From NCBI GenBank assembly GCA_003520555.1, contig DOUO01000065.1, forward strand, positions 1-5,904: a stretch of 5,904 nucleotides of DNA, read 5' to 3'. The position numbers and the translations under genes were made by a program. The DNA is from Oscillospiraceae bacterium. GTDB lineage: Bacteria; Bacillota; Clostridia; Oscillospirales; Acutalibacteraceae. A model generated the notes under the pieces. That model worked only from the letters and a program-made list of their open reading frames with translations, was not told the origin of the DNA and did no database searches. Below, in pieces: positions 1 to 5,700 of this stretch; within the stretch, counting starts at the first letter, position 1, and every line of letters starts with the position of its first letter.

Positions 1-731
1 AAAACCTGACTGTCGGTAATTACAAGCGACGGCTTTGAACCCAGCTTTTCAAGCGTTTGAGCAAGCTCCGAATCGCGCGTCACAACAGCCGCGGCTCCGG
101 CGTCGAGCAGGTCGCGGATTGTTTGCTGCTGAGGCAAAATAAGCCTGCCCTTCGGCGCGGATTTGTCAACCGGCACAACAAGGACGGCTATGTCGCCGGG
201 CGAGACCAAATCACGGCAAACGGGAGCTTCGGGCTTTGCGTTTTTGCTAAGCCCGGCAACGGTTTCCTTTAACAAATTAATATTTTTGTTTTTTAGCGCG
301 CTTACGGCAATTCCGTCGTCAAATTCCGCGTCCGGAACAAGGTCGCTTTTATTGTAAACTATAACAAACGGTATGTTTTTTTGTTTGAAAATTTCAATCA
401 GCTGAACGTCCGCCGGGGTTTTGCCTGCCGTCGCGTCCACCACCAAAACAGCAATATCCGCGCGGTTTAAAACCTGCTTCGCGCGCAAAACCCTTTGTTC
501 GCCCAACGCGCCTTCGTCGTCAAAGCCCGGGGTGTCGATAATCATAACGGGTCCGAGGGGAAGAAGCTCCATAGCCTTTGTTACAGGGTCCGTGGTTGTT
601 CCCTTTACGTCGGACACAACCGAAATCTGCTGATTTGTAACGGCGTTTACAACGCTGGATTTACCCGCGTTTCTTCTGCCGAAAAAGCCGATGTGTACCC
701 TCTCGCCGGAGGGTGTTGAGTTAAGGCTCAT
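1..731 (-). CDS. hydF: HydF, [FeFe]-hydrogenase H-cluster maturation GTPase (3' end cut off by window edge)
   Basis: HydF is the GTPase scaffold on which the [2Fe] subsite of the H-cluster is assembled before transfer to the hydrogenase HydA. I translated the minus strand from the ATG at 729-731 and it stays open for 243 codons to the window edge. The N-terminal GTPase domain has all its motifs: P-loop GRRNAGKSS (G18-S26), GTTTD (44-48), DTPG (66-69), NKSD (127-130) and SA (144-145). From about residue 170 the dimerisation domain follows, with the HydF-typical stretches LVVPVDKSAPKGRLILPQ and LVITDSQ. The C-terminal domain (about 160 residues) with the conserved His/Cys residues that bind the [4Fe-4S] cluster lies outside the window. 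A ribosome binding site, GAGGTGG, stands just before the start. The gene is 17 bases after hydG and is probably the last maturase gene of the operon. Identification is very secure. Confidence 0.97.
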   Translation of the reverse strand, partial: MSLNSTPSGERVHIGFFGRRNAGKSSVVNAVTNQQISVVSDVKGTTTDPVTKAMELLPLGPVMIIDTPGFDDEGALGEQRVLRAKQVLNRADIAVLVVDATAGKTPADVQLIEIFKQKNIPFVIVYNKSDLVPDAEFDDGIAVSALKNKNINLLKETVAGLSKNAKPEAPVCRDLVSPGDIAVLVVPVDKSAPKGRLILPQQQTIRDLLDAGAAAVVTRDSELAQTLEKLGSKPSLVITDSQV

Positions 732-735
732 AAAA

Positions 736-742
736 CCACCTC
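736..742 (-). promoter_or_regulatory. Ribosome binding site of hydF
   Basis: On the minus strand GAGGTGG lies four bases before the hydF ATG, with the GAGG core seven bases away. It supports the start at 731. It sits in the 17-base gap after the hydG stop codon. Confidence 0.75.
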
Positions 743-748
743 GATTAA

Positions 749-2176
749 TCAGAAACGGAAGTCGCGCTTGCCGTCCTTTTTGATTTCCTCAATATATTCC
801 GCCGCAATTTTTCTTACTTTTTCCTTGGGAATGTTAAGAAGCTCGCGCTCAATCATCTTTTCACCGATTGCTCTGGTTTCGGGGCTTGCGTAGTCCATAA
901 GGTATTCCTCAAGCGTCATAAGCGCGTTGGGGTGGCAGCAGTTTTGAATTTGTCCGCTTTTGCAAAGCGCCATAAAACGGTCGCCTGTTCTGCCCTCGCG
1001 GTAACAGGCTGTGCAGAACGACGGAATGTATCCGAGCTCCATAAGCCATTTTACAACCTCGTCAAGCGTGCGCTGATCGGAAACGTCAAACTGAGCGGAG
1101 TTTTCGTCCTCTTCCTCGGGCTCAACATAACCGCCCACGCTGGTGCGGGAGCCTCCGCTTATCTGCGAAATACCGAGGCGCAAAGCCTTTTCGCGAACGC
1201 TCTTGTTTTCACGCGTTGAAATAATCATGCCGGTGTAAGGCACGGCAATGCGGATAATGGCTATAATTTTGGCAAAGGTTTCATCGTCAATACCGTTGTC
1301 AAATTCGTCGGGGTCGATGTCGTCGGCAGCCTTGATTCTGGGAACGCTGATTGTGTGAGGACCTACGCCGTGAACCGCCTCAAGATGTTCGGCGTGCATG
1401 AGAATTCCCGCAAGCTCGTAGCGGTAAAGCTCAAGTCCGAACAAAACGCCCAGACCCACGTCGTCAATACCGCCTTCCATGGCTCTGTCCATTGCTTCGG
1501 TGTGGTAAGCGTAATTGTGCTTCGGACCTGTCGGGTGGAGCTGTTCATAGCTCTTTTTGTTATAGGTTTCCTGGAAAAGAATGTATGTGCCGATTCCTGC
1601 GTCGTGAAGCTTTTTGTAGTTTTCTACCGTGGTGGCAGCAATATTTACGTTTACACGGCGGATCGCTCCGTTTTTATGCTTAATTGAATATATGGTGTCA
1701 ATACATTCAAGGATGTATTCAATAGGATTGTTCACGGGATCCTCGCCGGCCTCAATCGCAAGGCGCTTGTGTCCCATGTCCTGAAGGGCAATTACCTCGT
1801 CCCTGACCTCGTCCTGAGTAAGCTTTTTGCGGCAGATGTGCTTGTTTTTCGCATGGTACGGGCAGTAAACACAGCCGTTTACGCAGTAGTTTGAAAGGTA
1901 AAGCGGAGCGAACATAACAATTCGGTCGCCGTAAAAGTCCTTTTTAATCTGCATTGCAAGCTCATAAATTTCCTTGATTTTCGCTTCGTCCTCGCAGGCA
2001 AGAAGAACGCTTGCCTCACGGTGCGAAAGTCCCTTGCGGAGCTTTGCCTTTTCAATAATGCTGTCAATAAGCTCCATGTTGTCCTTGTTTTCGTCGGCGT
2101 ATTTCAGGGTTTCCTGAATTTCGGCGTCATTGATAAACTCCTCCGCCTTCAGTGATTTCGGGTCGTACTTAATCAT
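749..2176 (-). CDS. hydG: HydG, [FeFe]-hydrogenase maturase, radical-SAM tyrosine lyase
   Basis: HydG cleaves L-tyrosine with SAM to p-cresol and dehydroglycine. The latter gives the CO and CN- ligands, delivered as an Fe(CO)2(CN) unit for the H-cluster. The 475-residue length is normal for the family. The radical-SAM cluster motif CX3CX2C is C98-C102-C105 (YCVNGCVYC). The second, HydG-specific cluster motif CX2CX22C is C388-C391-C414 (FCTAC at 387-391, then QNCCHP at 411-416). These residues hold the auxiliary cluster where the organometallic iron is built. H274 in the GPHTISVPR stretch is the likely ligand of the extra ('dangler') iron, placed by motif memory rather than alignment. The GGSRTSVGG stretch at 341-349 is also family-typical. 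A strong AAGGAG precedes the ATG, which supports the start. The gene stands between hydE and hydF in one operon. The C-terminal motif separates it from the related ThiH tyrosine lyase. Confidence 0.98.
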   Translation of the reverse strand: MIKYDPKSLKAEEFINDAEIQETLKYADENKDNMELIDSIIEKAKLRKGLSHREASVLLACEDEAKIKEIYELAMQIKKDFYGDRIVMFAPLYLSNYCVNGCVYCPYHAKNKHICRKKLTQDEVRDEVIALQDMGHKRLAIEAGEDPVNNPIEYILECIDTIYSIKHKNGAIRRVNVNIAATTVENYKKLHDAGIGTYILFQETYNKKSYEQLHPTGPKHNYAYHTEAMDRAMEGGIDDVGLGVLFGLELYRYELAGILMHAEHLEAVHGVGPHTISVPRIKAADDIDPDEFDNGIDDETFAKIIAIIRIAVPYTGMIISTRENKSVREKALRLGISQISGGSRTSVGGYVEPEEEDENSAQFDVSDQRTLDEVVKWLMELGYIPSFCTACYREGRTGDRFMALCKSGQIQNCCHPNALMTLEEYLMDYASPETRAIGEKMIERELLNIPKEKVRKIAAEYIEEIKKDGKRDFRF

Positions 2177-2184
2177 TTTTGTTT

Positions 2185-2190
2185 CTCCTT
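2185..2190 (-). promoter_or_regulatory. Strong ribosome binding site of hydG
   Basis: A consensus AAGGAG on the minus strand lies eight bases before the hydG ATG. It is much better than the site in front of hydE (AAAAAGTAAAG), so HydG may be translated more efficiently than HydE from the same transcript. It fixes the hydG start at 2176. Confidence 0.8.
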
Positions 2191-2209
2191 ATATCAATTT
2201 CATAATCAT

Positions 2210-3250
2210 CTATTTAAAGTCGCCGCGGTCGGTGACGATTTCATAGCCTATGCTTTTCATTCTGAGCGAAAGACAGCGTATACATTCCGCCGCCTCGTCG
2301 CCCGTGCAGATTTTATTGTCGTAGAGCGAATAGTCCTTGCGGTGCTCCGCCGGCGAAAGGTTGGGCATTACTACATTTGCTCCGTGAAGAATTCCCATTT
2401 CTCTGCCCTTAGGATGAATTGTGCCCAGAGCGGTTGTTGCCGGCAGAAGCACGTGAGGGTGCAGGAGTCTAATGACAGACAACAGCGTGAGCGTAGTTTC
2501 AAGCGAGCCCGCCGCCATGCCTTTAAACGGCGTGTCCCTGTGCGGAATAAACGGACCTATGCCGCACATATGCGGTTTGAAGCCGGCAATAAAAAGCAAA
2601 TCCTCGGCTAAATTTTCCGTAGTTTGATACGGCGAGCCCACCATAAAGCCCGCGCCTGTCTGAAATCCGGTTTCCTTAAGCGCGTAAAGTGATTTCATGC
2701 GGGCTTCAAGGCTCATGCCATGCGGATGAAGCCTTGAATAATGCACGGGGTTTGCGGTTTCATGACGCAGAAGATAACGGTCCGCGCCGGCTTCGTAAAG
2801 CCGTTTAAAGCTTTCGCGTCCCCTTTCGCCGAGAGACAGGGTTATGGCGCAGTCCGGATATTGTTTGCGGATTTCGGATACTATGCCGCACATAACGGAG
2901 TCGGTGTAATATCCGTCCTCGCCGCCCTGCAATACAAAGGTGCGGAAACCCAAGGCGTAGCCCTGCTTGCAGCAGGACAGAATTTGCTCTTCGGAAAGGC
3001 GGTAGCGCACGGCGTTTTTGTTTGAGCGGCGCAGACCGCAGTAAAAGCAGTCGTTTTTGCAGTAGCTTGAAATCTCAATCAGTCCGCGGATGTAAACCTT
3101 ATTTCCGAAAACAGTCAGTGACTTTTCCCTTGCGGCGTGCGCCAAATATTCCGACTCGTCCGCGTTAATCGTGTCGAGAAGCGAAACAAGCTCACGCTTT
3201 TCGGGGATTTGTCCGTTTTTCAGTTTGTCAATTATTTTAAGATTACTCAT
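2210..3250 (-). CDS. hydE: HydE, [FeFe]-hydrogenase maturase, radical-SAM enzyme
   Basis: HydE is the radical-SAM maturase that processes the HydG organometallic product on the way to the [2Fe] subsite. The 346 residues match the usual family length. The cluster-binding CX3CX2C is C64-C68-C71, in YCKNDCFYCGLRRSN, which is diagnostic of HydE. Further family landmarks are LQGGEDG (107-113), TLSLGER (137-143), ADRYLLRHETANPVH (156-170), GAGFMVGSPYQT (199-210), GIGPFIPHRDTPF (230-242), PATTALGTIHPKGRE (270-284) and ANVVMPNLSP (291-300). A C-terminal CX7CX2C (C315, C323, C326) matches the optional second Fe-S site known in Thermotoga HydE. The start is three bases after the stop of the upstream small gene. 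The ribosome binding site is weak (AAAAAGTAAAG) and lies in the end of that gene, suggesting translational coupling. PylB/BioB relatives are ruled out by the motif set and context. Confidence 0.98.
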   Translation of the reverse strand: MSNLKIIDKLKNGQIPEKRELVSLLDTINADESEYLAHAAREKSLTVFGNKVYIRGLIEISSYCKNDCFYCGLRRSNKNAVRYRLSEEQILSCCKQGYALGFRTFVLQGGEDGYYTDSVMCGIVSEIRKQYPDCAITLSLGERGRESFKRLYEAGADRYLLRHETANPVHYSRLHPHGMSLEARMKSLYALKETGFQTGAGFMVGSPYQTTENLAEDLLFIAGFKPHMCGIGPFIPHRDTPFKGMAAGSLETTLTLLSVIRLLHPHVLLPATTALGTIHPKGREMGILHGANVVMPNLSPAEHRKDYSLYDNKICTGDEAAECIRCLSLRMKSIGYEIVTDRGDFK

Positions 3251-3253
3251 ACT

Positions 3254-3499
3254 TTACTTTTTGGAATAGGCGGTTTTAGCGGTCACGCCCGGCAGCCTGC
3301 CGAGCCTGCCCGAAACGCCGCTTATAACGTCCTGCGGCGCGTCCATAACCACGTTTATTATACTGATGTTTTTTTCGCGGTAAGGTATTCCCATGCGGCC
3401 TACGATATATTCCGACGCGGTGTGCAGTATACCGTTGATTTCAGCCGAGCTTGAGGGATCCTCAACAATTATGCTTACGGAAGCAACTCTTTTTTCCAT
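3254..3499 (-). CDS. TM1266-family putative regulator of the [FeFe]-hydrogenase system
   Basis: This is an 81-residue protein of the TM1266 family, annotated in databases as 'iron-only hydrogenase system regulator' because it travels with hydEFG. It has a ferredoxin-like fold resembling the ACT/NikR C-terminal domain. Family features seen are the start MEKRVASVSIIVED, the central ILHTASEYIVGRMGIPYREKNISII, and SGRLGRLPGVTAKT near the end. The reading frame stays open upstream to 3625, but that extension would run through a transcription terminator and does not look like protein. The ATG at 3497-3499 has AAAAAGG eight bases upstream and gives the normal family length, so I chose it. It is the first gene of the hyd operon, three bases before hydE. 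The molecular role (ligand, partner, DNA binding) is not established for the family. No DNA-binding motif is visible, so 'regulator' is inherited from family naming and gene context. Confidence 0.92.
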   Translation of the reverse strand: MEKRVASVSIIVEDPSSSAEINGILHTASEYIVGRMGIPYREKNISIINVVMDAPQDVISGVSGRLGRLPGVTAKTAYSKK

Positions 3500-3507
3500 A
3501 ATATATA

Positions 3508-3514
3508 CCTTTTT
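3508..3514 (-). promoter_or_regulatory. Ribosome binding site that sets the start of the TM1266-family gene
   Basis: The minus strand reads AAAAAGG eight bases before the ATG at 3499. A second identical AAAAAGG lies 13 bases further upstream (3521-3527) but is too far away to serve this start and is partly inside a palindrome. The near copy decides the start against the longer open frame. Confidence 0.6.
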
Positions 3515-3521
3515 GCAAAAC

Positions 3522-3539
3522 CTTTTTATAAATAAAAAG
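3522..3539 (-). repeat. 18-base perfect AT-rich inverted repeat overlapping the terminator U-tract
   Basis: CTTTTTATAAATAAAAAG consists of 8-base perfect arms (3522-3529 and 3532-3539) with a two-base centre. On the minus strand its first arm is the T-tract of the terminator. As RNA it could form a weak A-U hairpin that occupies the U-tract. As DNA it could be an operator. It may also arise simply from a T-tract next to an A-tract. Function is not shown. Confidence 0.55.
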
Positions 3540-3560
3540 CGGCGCCGAAACGACGCCGCC
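3534..3560 (-). terminator. Intrinsic (rho-independent) terminator after the TPM-protein gene
   Basis: On the minus strand GCGGCGTCG, loop TTT, CGGCGCCGC forms a nine-pair GC-rich stem (3539-3559, one G-U wobble) followed directly by TTTTTATTTAT. It lies about 100 bases after the stop codon of the TPM gene and should end the right-hand operon. Its hairpin base is only 39 bases before the start of the TM1266-family gene, so it could also act as an attenuator in the hyd leader. The plus strand has no T-run after the hairpin, so it works in one direction only. Confidence 0.85.
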
Positions 3561-3577
3561 GATGCATGACAATATGA

Positions 3578-3592
3578 CAGATTAAAAATCTG
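3578..3592. repeat. Short palindrome, possible operator or leader hairpin
   Basis: CAGATT-AAA-AATCTG is a perfect 6+3+6 inverted repeat. It begins just downstream of the candidate -10 box at 3596-3601, so it overlaps the expected transcription start. Such placement suits a repressor site. It could also be the first small hairpin of the leader RNA. A 15-base match of this kind can occur by chance in AT-rich DNA. Confidence 0.4.
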
Positions 3593-3595
3593 CTG

Positions 3596-3625
3596 ATCAT
3601 AAGTATCATAAATCTTTGGGGTCAA
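3596..3625 (-). promoter_or_regulatory. Candidate sigma-A promoter for the hyd operon, upstream of the terminator
   Basis: On the minus strand TTGACC (3620-3625, five of six to TTGACA) is followed after 18 bases by TATGAT (3596-3601, five of six to TATAAT). Transcription would start near 3589 and would meet the terminator hairpin after about 30 bases, before the TM1266-family gene. The -10 box is inside one of two direct repeats TTATGAT (minus strand; 3596-3602 and 3605-3611, nine-base period). It is the best promoter-like pair I see in the 159-base spacer, but it is inferred from consensus only. Confidence 0.45.
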
Positions 3626-3658
3626 TATAATTTTCCCTTCAGGATATGAATTATTCGG

Positions 3659-4450
3659 TTAAAAATCTCCGCCGCGCGAACCGCCCGAACCGGAAGAATG
3701 TGATGAACCCGACGAACCCGAGTTCGTTTGGATAACGCGTGAGGTCGTATGCTTTGTAACAAACATATCCTGTTTGAGGTCAAGCATTGTTTCACTGTTC
3801 GCGTTGAGGTCGTAGGTATTGAATTTACCGTTATATTTGTACTTGCCCGCGGTAATTCCAAAGGTCGCGCCGCCTGCGACAACGGCGATAATCGCGAACA
3901 ACCACCAATAGTGTTTGAGCACATAAACAAGCTTGCCTTCACGCTTTTCCGCCTCGGCAGTGGGCTTGTTGTAATATCCAACCATCCGGTCGGTAAAATC
4001 GACGGCTGTTTGATAATACGCCTTTTTGTCCATGTCAACCTTGAGCTTTATGCTCAGTTCGTTTACTCTGCCGTCGTTTAAGGCGTATTTGGCTTCGCCC
4101 ATCGCAAAGTAGGTTCCGCGGTTGATTGCGGAGTTTATTACCAAAACAACAGCGTTGTCGCTGAATTCCTTGTGTTTTTCATAATAGCTTTCAACGTAAA
4201 AATCACGAAGCGAGTCTACCGTTATTTTGCTGTTGTCAGTGTGAATAATAAACTGCCAGCCGGTTTGTTTTGAAGCGTTTTCAAGCCTTGTTTTAAGCAG
4301 CTCAACTTCATCTTTTTCAAAAAGCCCGGCGGTGTCGTCAATAACATATCCGGAGTTTGACGCGGTTTCCGCAAAGCAAAGCGTAACCGAGCCGAGGATA
4401 AGCATCAGCGCGAGAGCAAGCGCCGAAAGTCGTTTTGCCGTGTTTATCAT
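3659..4450 (-). CDS. TPM-domain membrane-anchored protein (YdjH-like)
   Basis: The 263-residue product has a Sec signal peptide (residues 1-27, KR followed by a Leu/Ala-rich core, likely cleaved after CFA), a TPM domain (about 33-165, starting GYVIDDTAGLF), one membrane helix (182-202, WWLFAIIAVVAGGATFGITAG) and a cytoplasmic tail ending in a Ser/Gly-rich stretch (243-263, finishing GGSRGGDF). The TPM domain should lie outside the membrane. This architecture matches B. subtilis YdjH. TPM proteins elsewhere have roles in photosystem repair, and phosphatase activity has been claimed, but I would not assign an enzyme activity. The ATG overlaps the upstream stop codon (ATGA), indicating translational coupling. 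A GGGAGG lies 12 bases before it, a longer gap than usual, and no better in-frame start exists. The expected partners are the two zinc-ribbon proteins encoded upstream. Confidence 0.87.
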   Translation of the reverse strand: MINTAKRLSALALALMLILGSVTLCFAETASNSGYVIDDTAGLFEKDEVELLKTRLENASKQTGWQFIIHTDNSKITVDSLRDFYVESYYEKHKEFSDNAVVLVINSAINRGTYFAMGEAKYALNDGRVNELSIKLKVDMDKKAYYQTAVDFTDRMVGYYNKPTAEAEKREGKLVYVLKHYWWLFAIIAVVAGGATFGITAGKYKYNGKFNTYDLNANSETMLDLKQDMFVTKHTTSRVIQTNSGSSGSSHSSGSGGSRGGDF

Positions 4451-5628
4451 AAGAACAACATACCTCCCAACATTGCCAGAACAAAGGCGATTACGGCAAT
4501 AAGAGCCGAAAACGCCGCAAGCTTGGCGGGATTAAGCGGAAGCTTGCCATAGGTTTTGCCTGTTTGACCGTTGATGGCAAAGGGCAAAATTTCATCCTTA
4601 AAGCTGTAGGTTGTTATCCACACGGGCAAAAGTCCGTAGCTCCAGGCTTCAAGCTCTGTTTTATCATTAAAGCTGTTTACTTCAATGGTATCGTAACCGA
4701 TAATGGTGTTCCTTAAAAGCTGCTGCGCGTACTGATGCGTGCGGTCGTTGATTTTTTCGCTGACGTCGTCCTTGTCAAGGTCGCGTTTTTCGGCCGTAAA
4801 ACCCGAAAGGTAGCTCATTGCGAACGGCTGCATTTTGCTCATGTCGTAAGGATGAACGCCGTTGAGCATATCGCCCAGCTGCTTTGCCTGCTGCTTTTTA
4901 AGGGCGTTAAAGCGCTGTCTGTCGGCTTCGCTCTTAATATTTTTGGCGTCGATTTTTTCCTTTTGAACTTCATTCAGCATTCCGTCGTCGTCGTTTCCGA
5001 GCGCGCTTTCGGCTACGTTTTTAATAATAAGCTCGCCTGCGCGTTCAACGTTGTAAATGCTTGTTTCGGTGTATTCGGTGTTGCCGGAACGCCATGTGCG
5101 GATTTTTTTGCAGGTTGCGGAAAGCTGCGCGTTCTTTTGCTGGTCAACATACCAGTAGGGAAAGTAAACTCCGCTGAATTTTTCAAAACGTTCCTTGCTT
5201 GCAAAGCCCTTGGGAAGGAAATGGCGTTTTTTGCACATGGCCATAAATTTTTCTATAGCCTTTTCCTTTGTCAGCTCAAACGGCAAAACCTTGTCGGGCG
5301 TGTATTCGCCGGAAAGTCTGCCGCCCAAAACAATCGGGTTGTTGCAGTAAAAACAGTGTGTTGCCGCTGTGGTTGCCGAGGTCATTACTTCAGCGCCGCA
5401 GGTGGGGCAGGTATAAATAACGGCTTCGCCGTCCTCAGACGGATTTGCCTGAGCTTCCTTTTCCTCAATTTCTTCGGAGTCAACCTTTTGTTCCTGCTGT
5501 GCGTACATCTCCTGGACTGTTTTGGGGTCGAATTCCGACAAACAGAATTCACAGGTGAATTTTTGCTTATCGGGGTTAAATTTTAACGGACCGCCGCACG
5601 CAGGGCAATCATAGTTAAGTGTAGCCAT
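4447..5628 (-). CDS. Double zinc-ribbon, C-terminally membrane-anchored protein (YdjG-like)
   Basis: The 393-residue product starts with a zinc ribbon CPAC...CEFC (C8, C11, C26, C29), then an acidic Glu/Gln-rich linker (about 39-68) and a second ribbon CPTC...CFYC (C74, C77, C92, C95). A long soluble middle part includes aromatic-rich FSGVYFPYWYVD near 151-162. One hydrophobic helix at the extreme C-terminus (about 369-393) would anchor it with the bulk in the cytoplasm. This matches 'TFIIB-type zinc ribbon' proteins such as B. subtilis YdjG, which with YdjH localises the SPFH protein YdjI and PspA to the membrane. The ribbon is a general zinc fold and is not evidence for transcription initiation. 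AAAGGG lies six bases before the ATG. The gene overlaps the TPM gene by four bases and follows the SPFH-type gene by 72 bases. The function here is inferred from architecture and neighbours. Confidence 0.87.
   Translation of the reverse strand: MATLNYDCPACGGPLKFNPDKQKFTCEFCLSEFDPKTVQEMYAQQEQKVDSEEIEEKEAQANPSEDGEAVIYTCPTCGAEVMTSATTAATHCFYCNNPIVLGGRLSGEYTPDKVLPFELTKEKAIEKFMAMCKKRHFLPKGFASKERFEKFSGVYFPYWYVDQQKNAQLSATCKKIRTWRSGNTEYTETSIYNVERAGELIIKNVAESALGNDDDGMLNEVQKEKIDAKNIKSEADRQRFNALKKQQAKQLGDMLNGVHPYDMSKMQPFAMSYLSGFTAEKRDLDKDDVSEKINDRTHQYAQQLLRNTIIGYDTIEVNSFNDKTELEAWSYGLLPVWITTYSFKDEILPFAINGQTGKTYGKLPLNPAKLAAFSALIAVIAFVLAMLGGMLFL
4463..4468 (-). promoter_or_regulatory. Ribosome binding site of the TPM gene, unusually distant
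   Basis: GGGAGG on the minus strand lies inside the last codons of the upstream gene, 12 bases before the TPM ATG. An ATG closer to it (4458-4460) is in the upstream gene's own frame and is followed by that gene's stop after three codons. Translation of the TPM gene therefore probably depends partly on ribosomes ending at the overlapping ATGA. Confidence 0.55.
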
Positions 5629-5650
5629 AGCTTACCCTTTCTGTCAAGAA

Positions 5651-5676
5651 GTGCCCGACGTTTTTCAGACGGGCAC
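5651..5676 (-). other. Intercistronic hairpin between the SPFH-type and YdjG-like genes
   Basis: GTGCCCG (5651-5657) pairs with CGGGCAC (5670-5676) around a 12-base loop, a perfect seven-pair GC-rich stem. On the minus strand it is followed by TTCTTGACAG, so it lacks a true U-tract. It lies in the 72-base gap between two genes expected to share a transcript. A weak terminator, an RNA-processing site or an mRNA-stabilising stem would all fit, and any of these could make expression of the two genes unequal. Confidence 0.5.
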
Positions 5677-5700
5677 AACTGATGGTTATTTATTTATAAA

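Noticed and set aside
1..731. Plus-strand open frames of 64-74 codons over the hydF region
   Set aside because: The minus strand carries hydF with all GTPase motifs in one uninterrupted frame, so these are shadows.
2189..2209. Six-codon minicistron (MIMKLI) between hydE and hydG
   Set aside because: It has no ribosome binding site of its own, is very short, and is expected by chance in an AT-rich 33-base gap that ends in the hydG ribosome binding site.
3500..3625. N-terminal extension of the TM1266-family protein by 42 residues
   Set aside because: The extension would translate through the terminator hairpin and palindromes, exceeds the family's normal length, and the internal ATG at 3499 has a proper ribosome binding site.
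3622..4038. A 138-codon minus-strand frame overlapping the TPM gene
   Set aside because: It lies in another frame of the TPM gene, has low-complexity Thr/Arg/Ser-rich composition, and lacks domain features. The TPM frame has a signal peptide, domain and membrane helix.
4735..5586. A 283-codon open frame on the plus strand opposite the YdjG-like gene
   Set aside because: It is fully antisense to a well-supported gene, its product has a Phe/Val/Cys-rich composition typical of a complementary-strand shadow, and it has no recognisable domain.
4447..5628. Reading the YdjG-like protein as a TFIIB-type transcription factor
   Set aside because: Only the zinc-ribbon fold is shared. There is no cyclin-fold core, and a C-terminal membrane helix and operon context point to a membrane-associated role.
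5614..5649. TTGACA followed by a loose -10-like TACACT near the start of the YdjG-like gene
   Set aside because: The -10 match is poor and the transcription start would fall inside the coding sequence, downstream of the ATG, so it cannot serve this gene.
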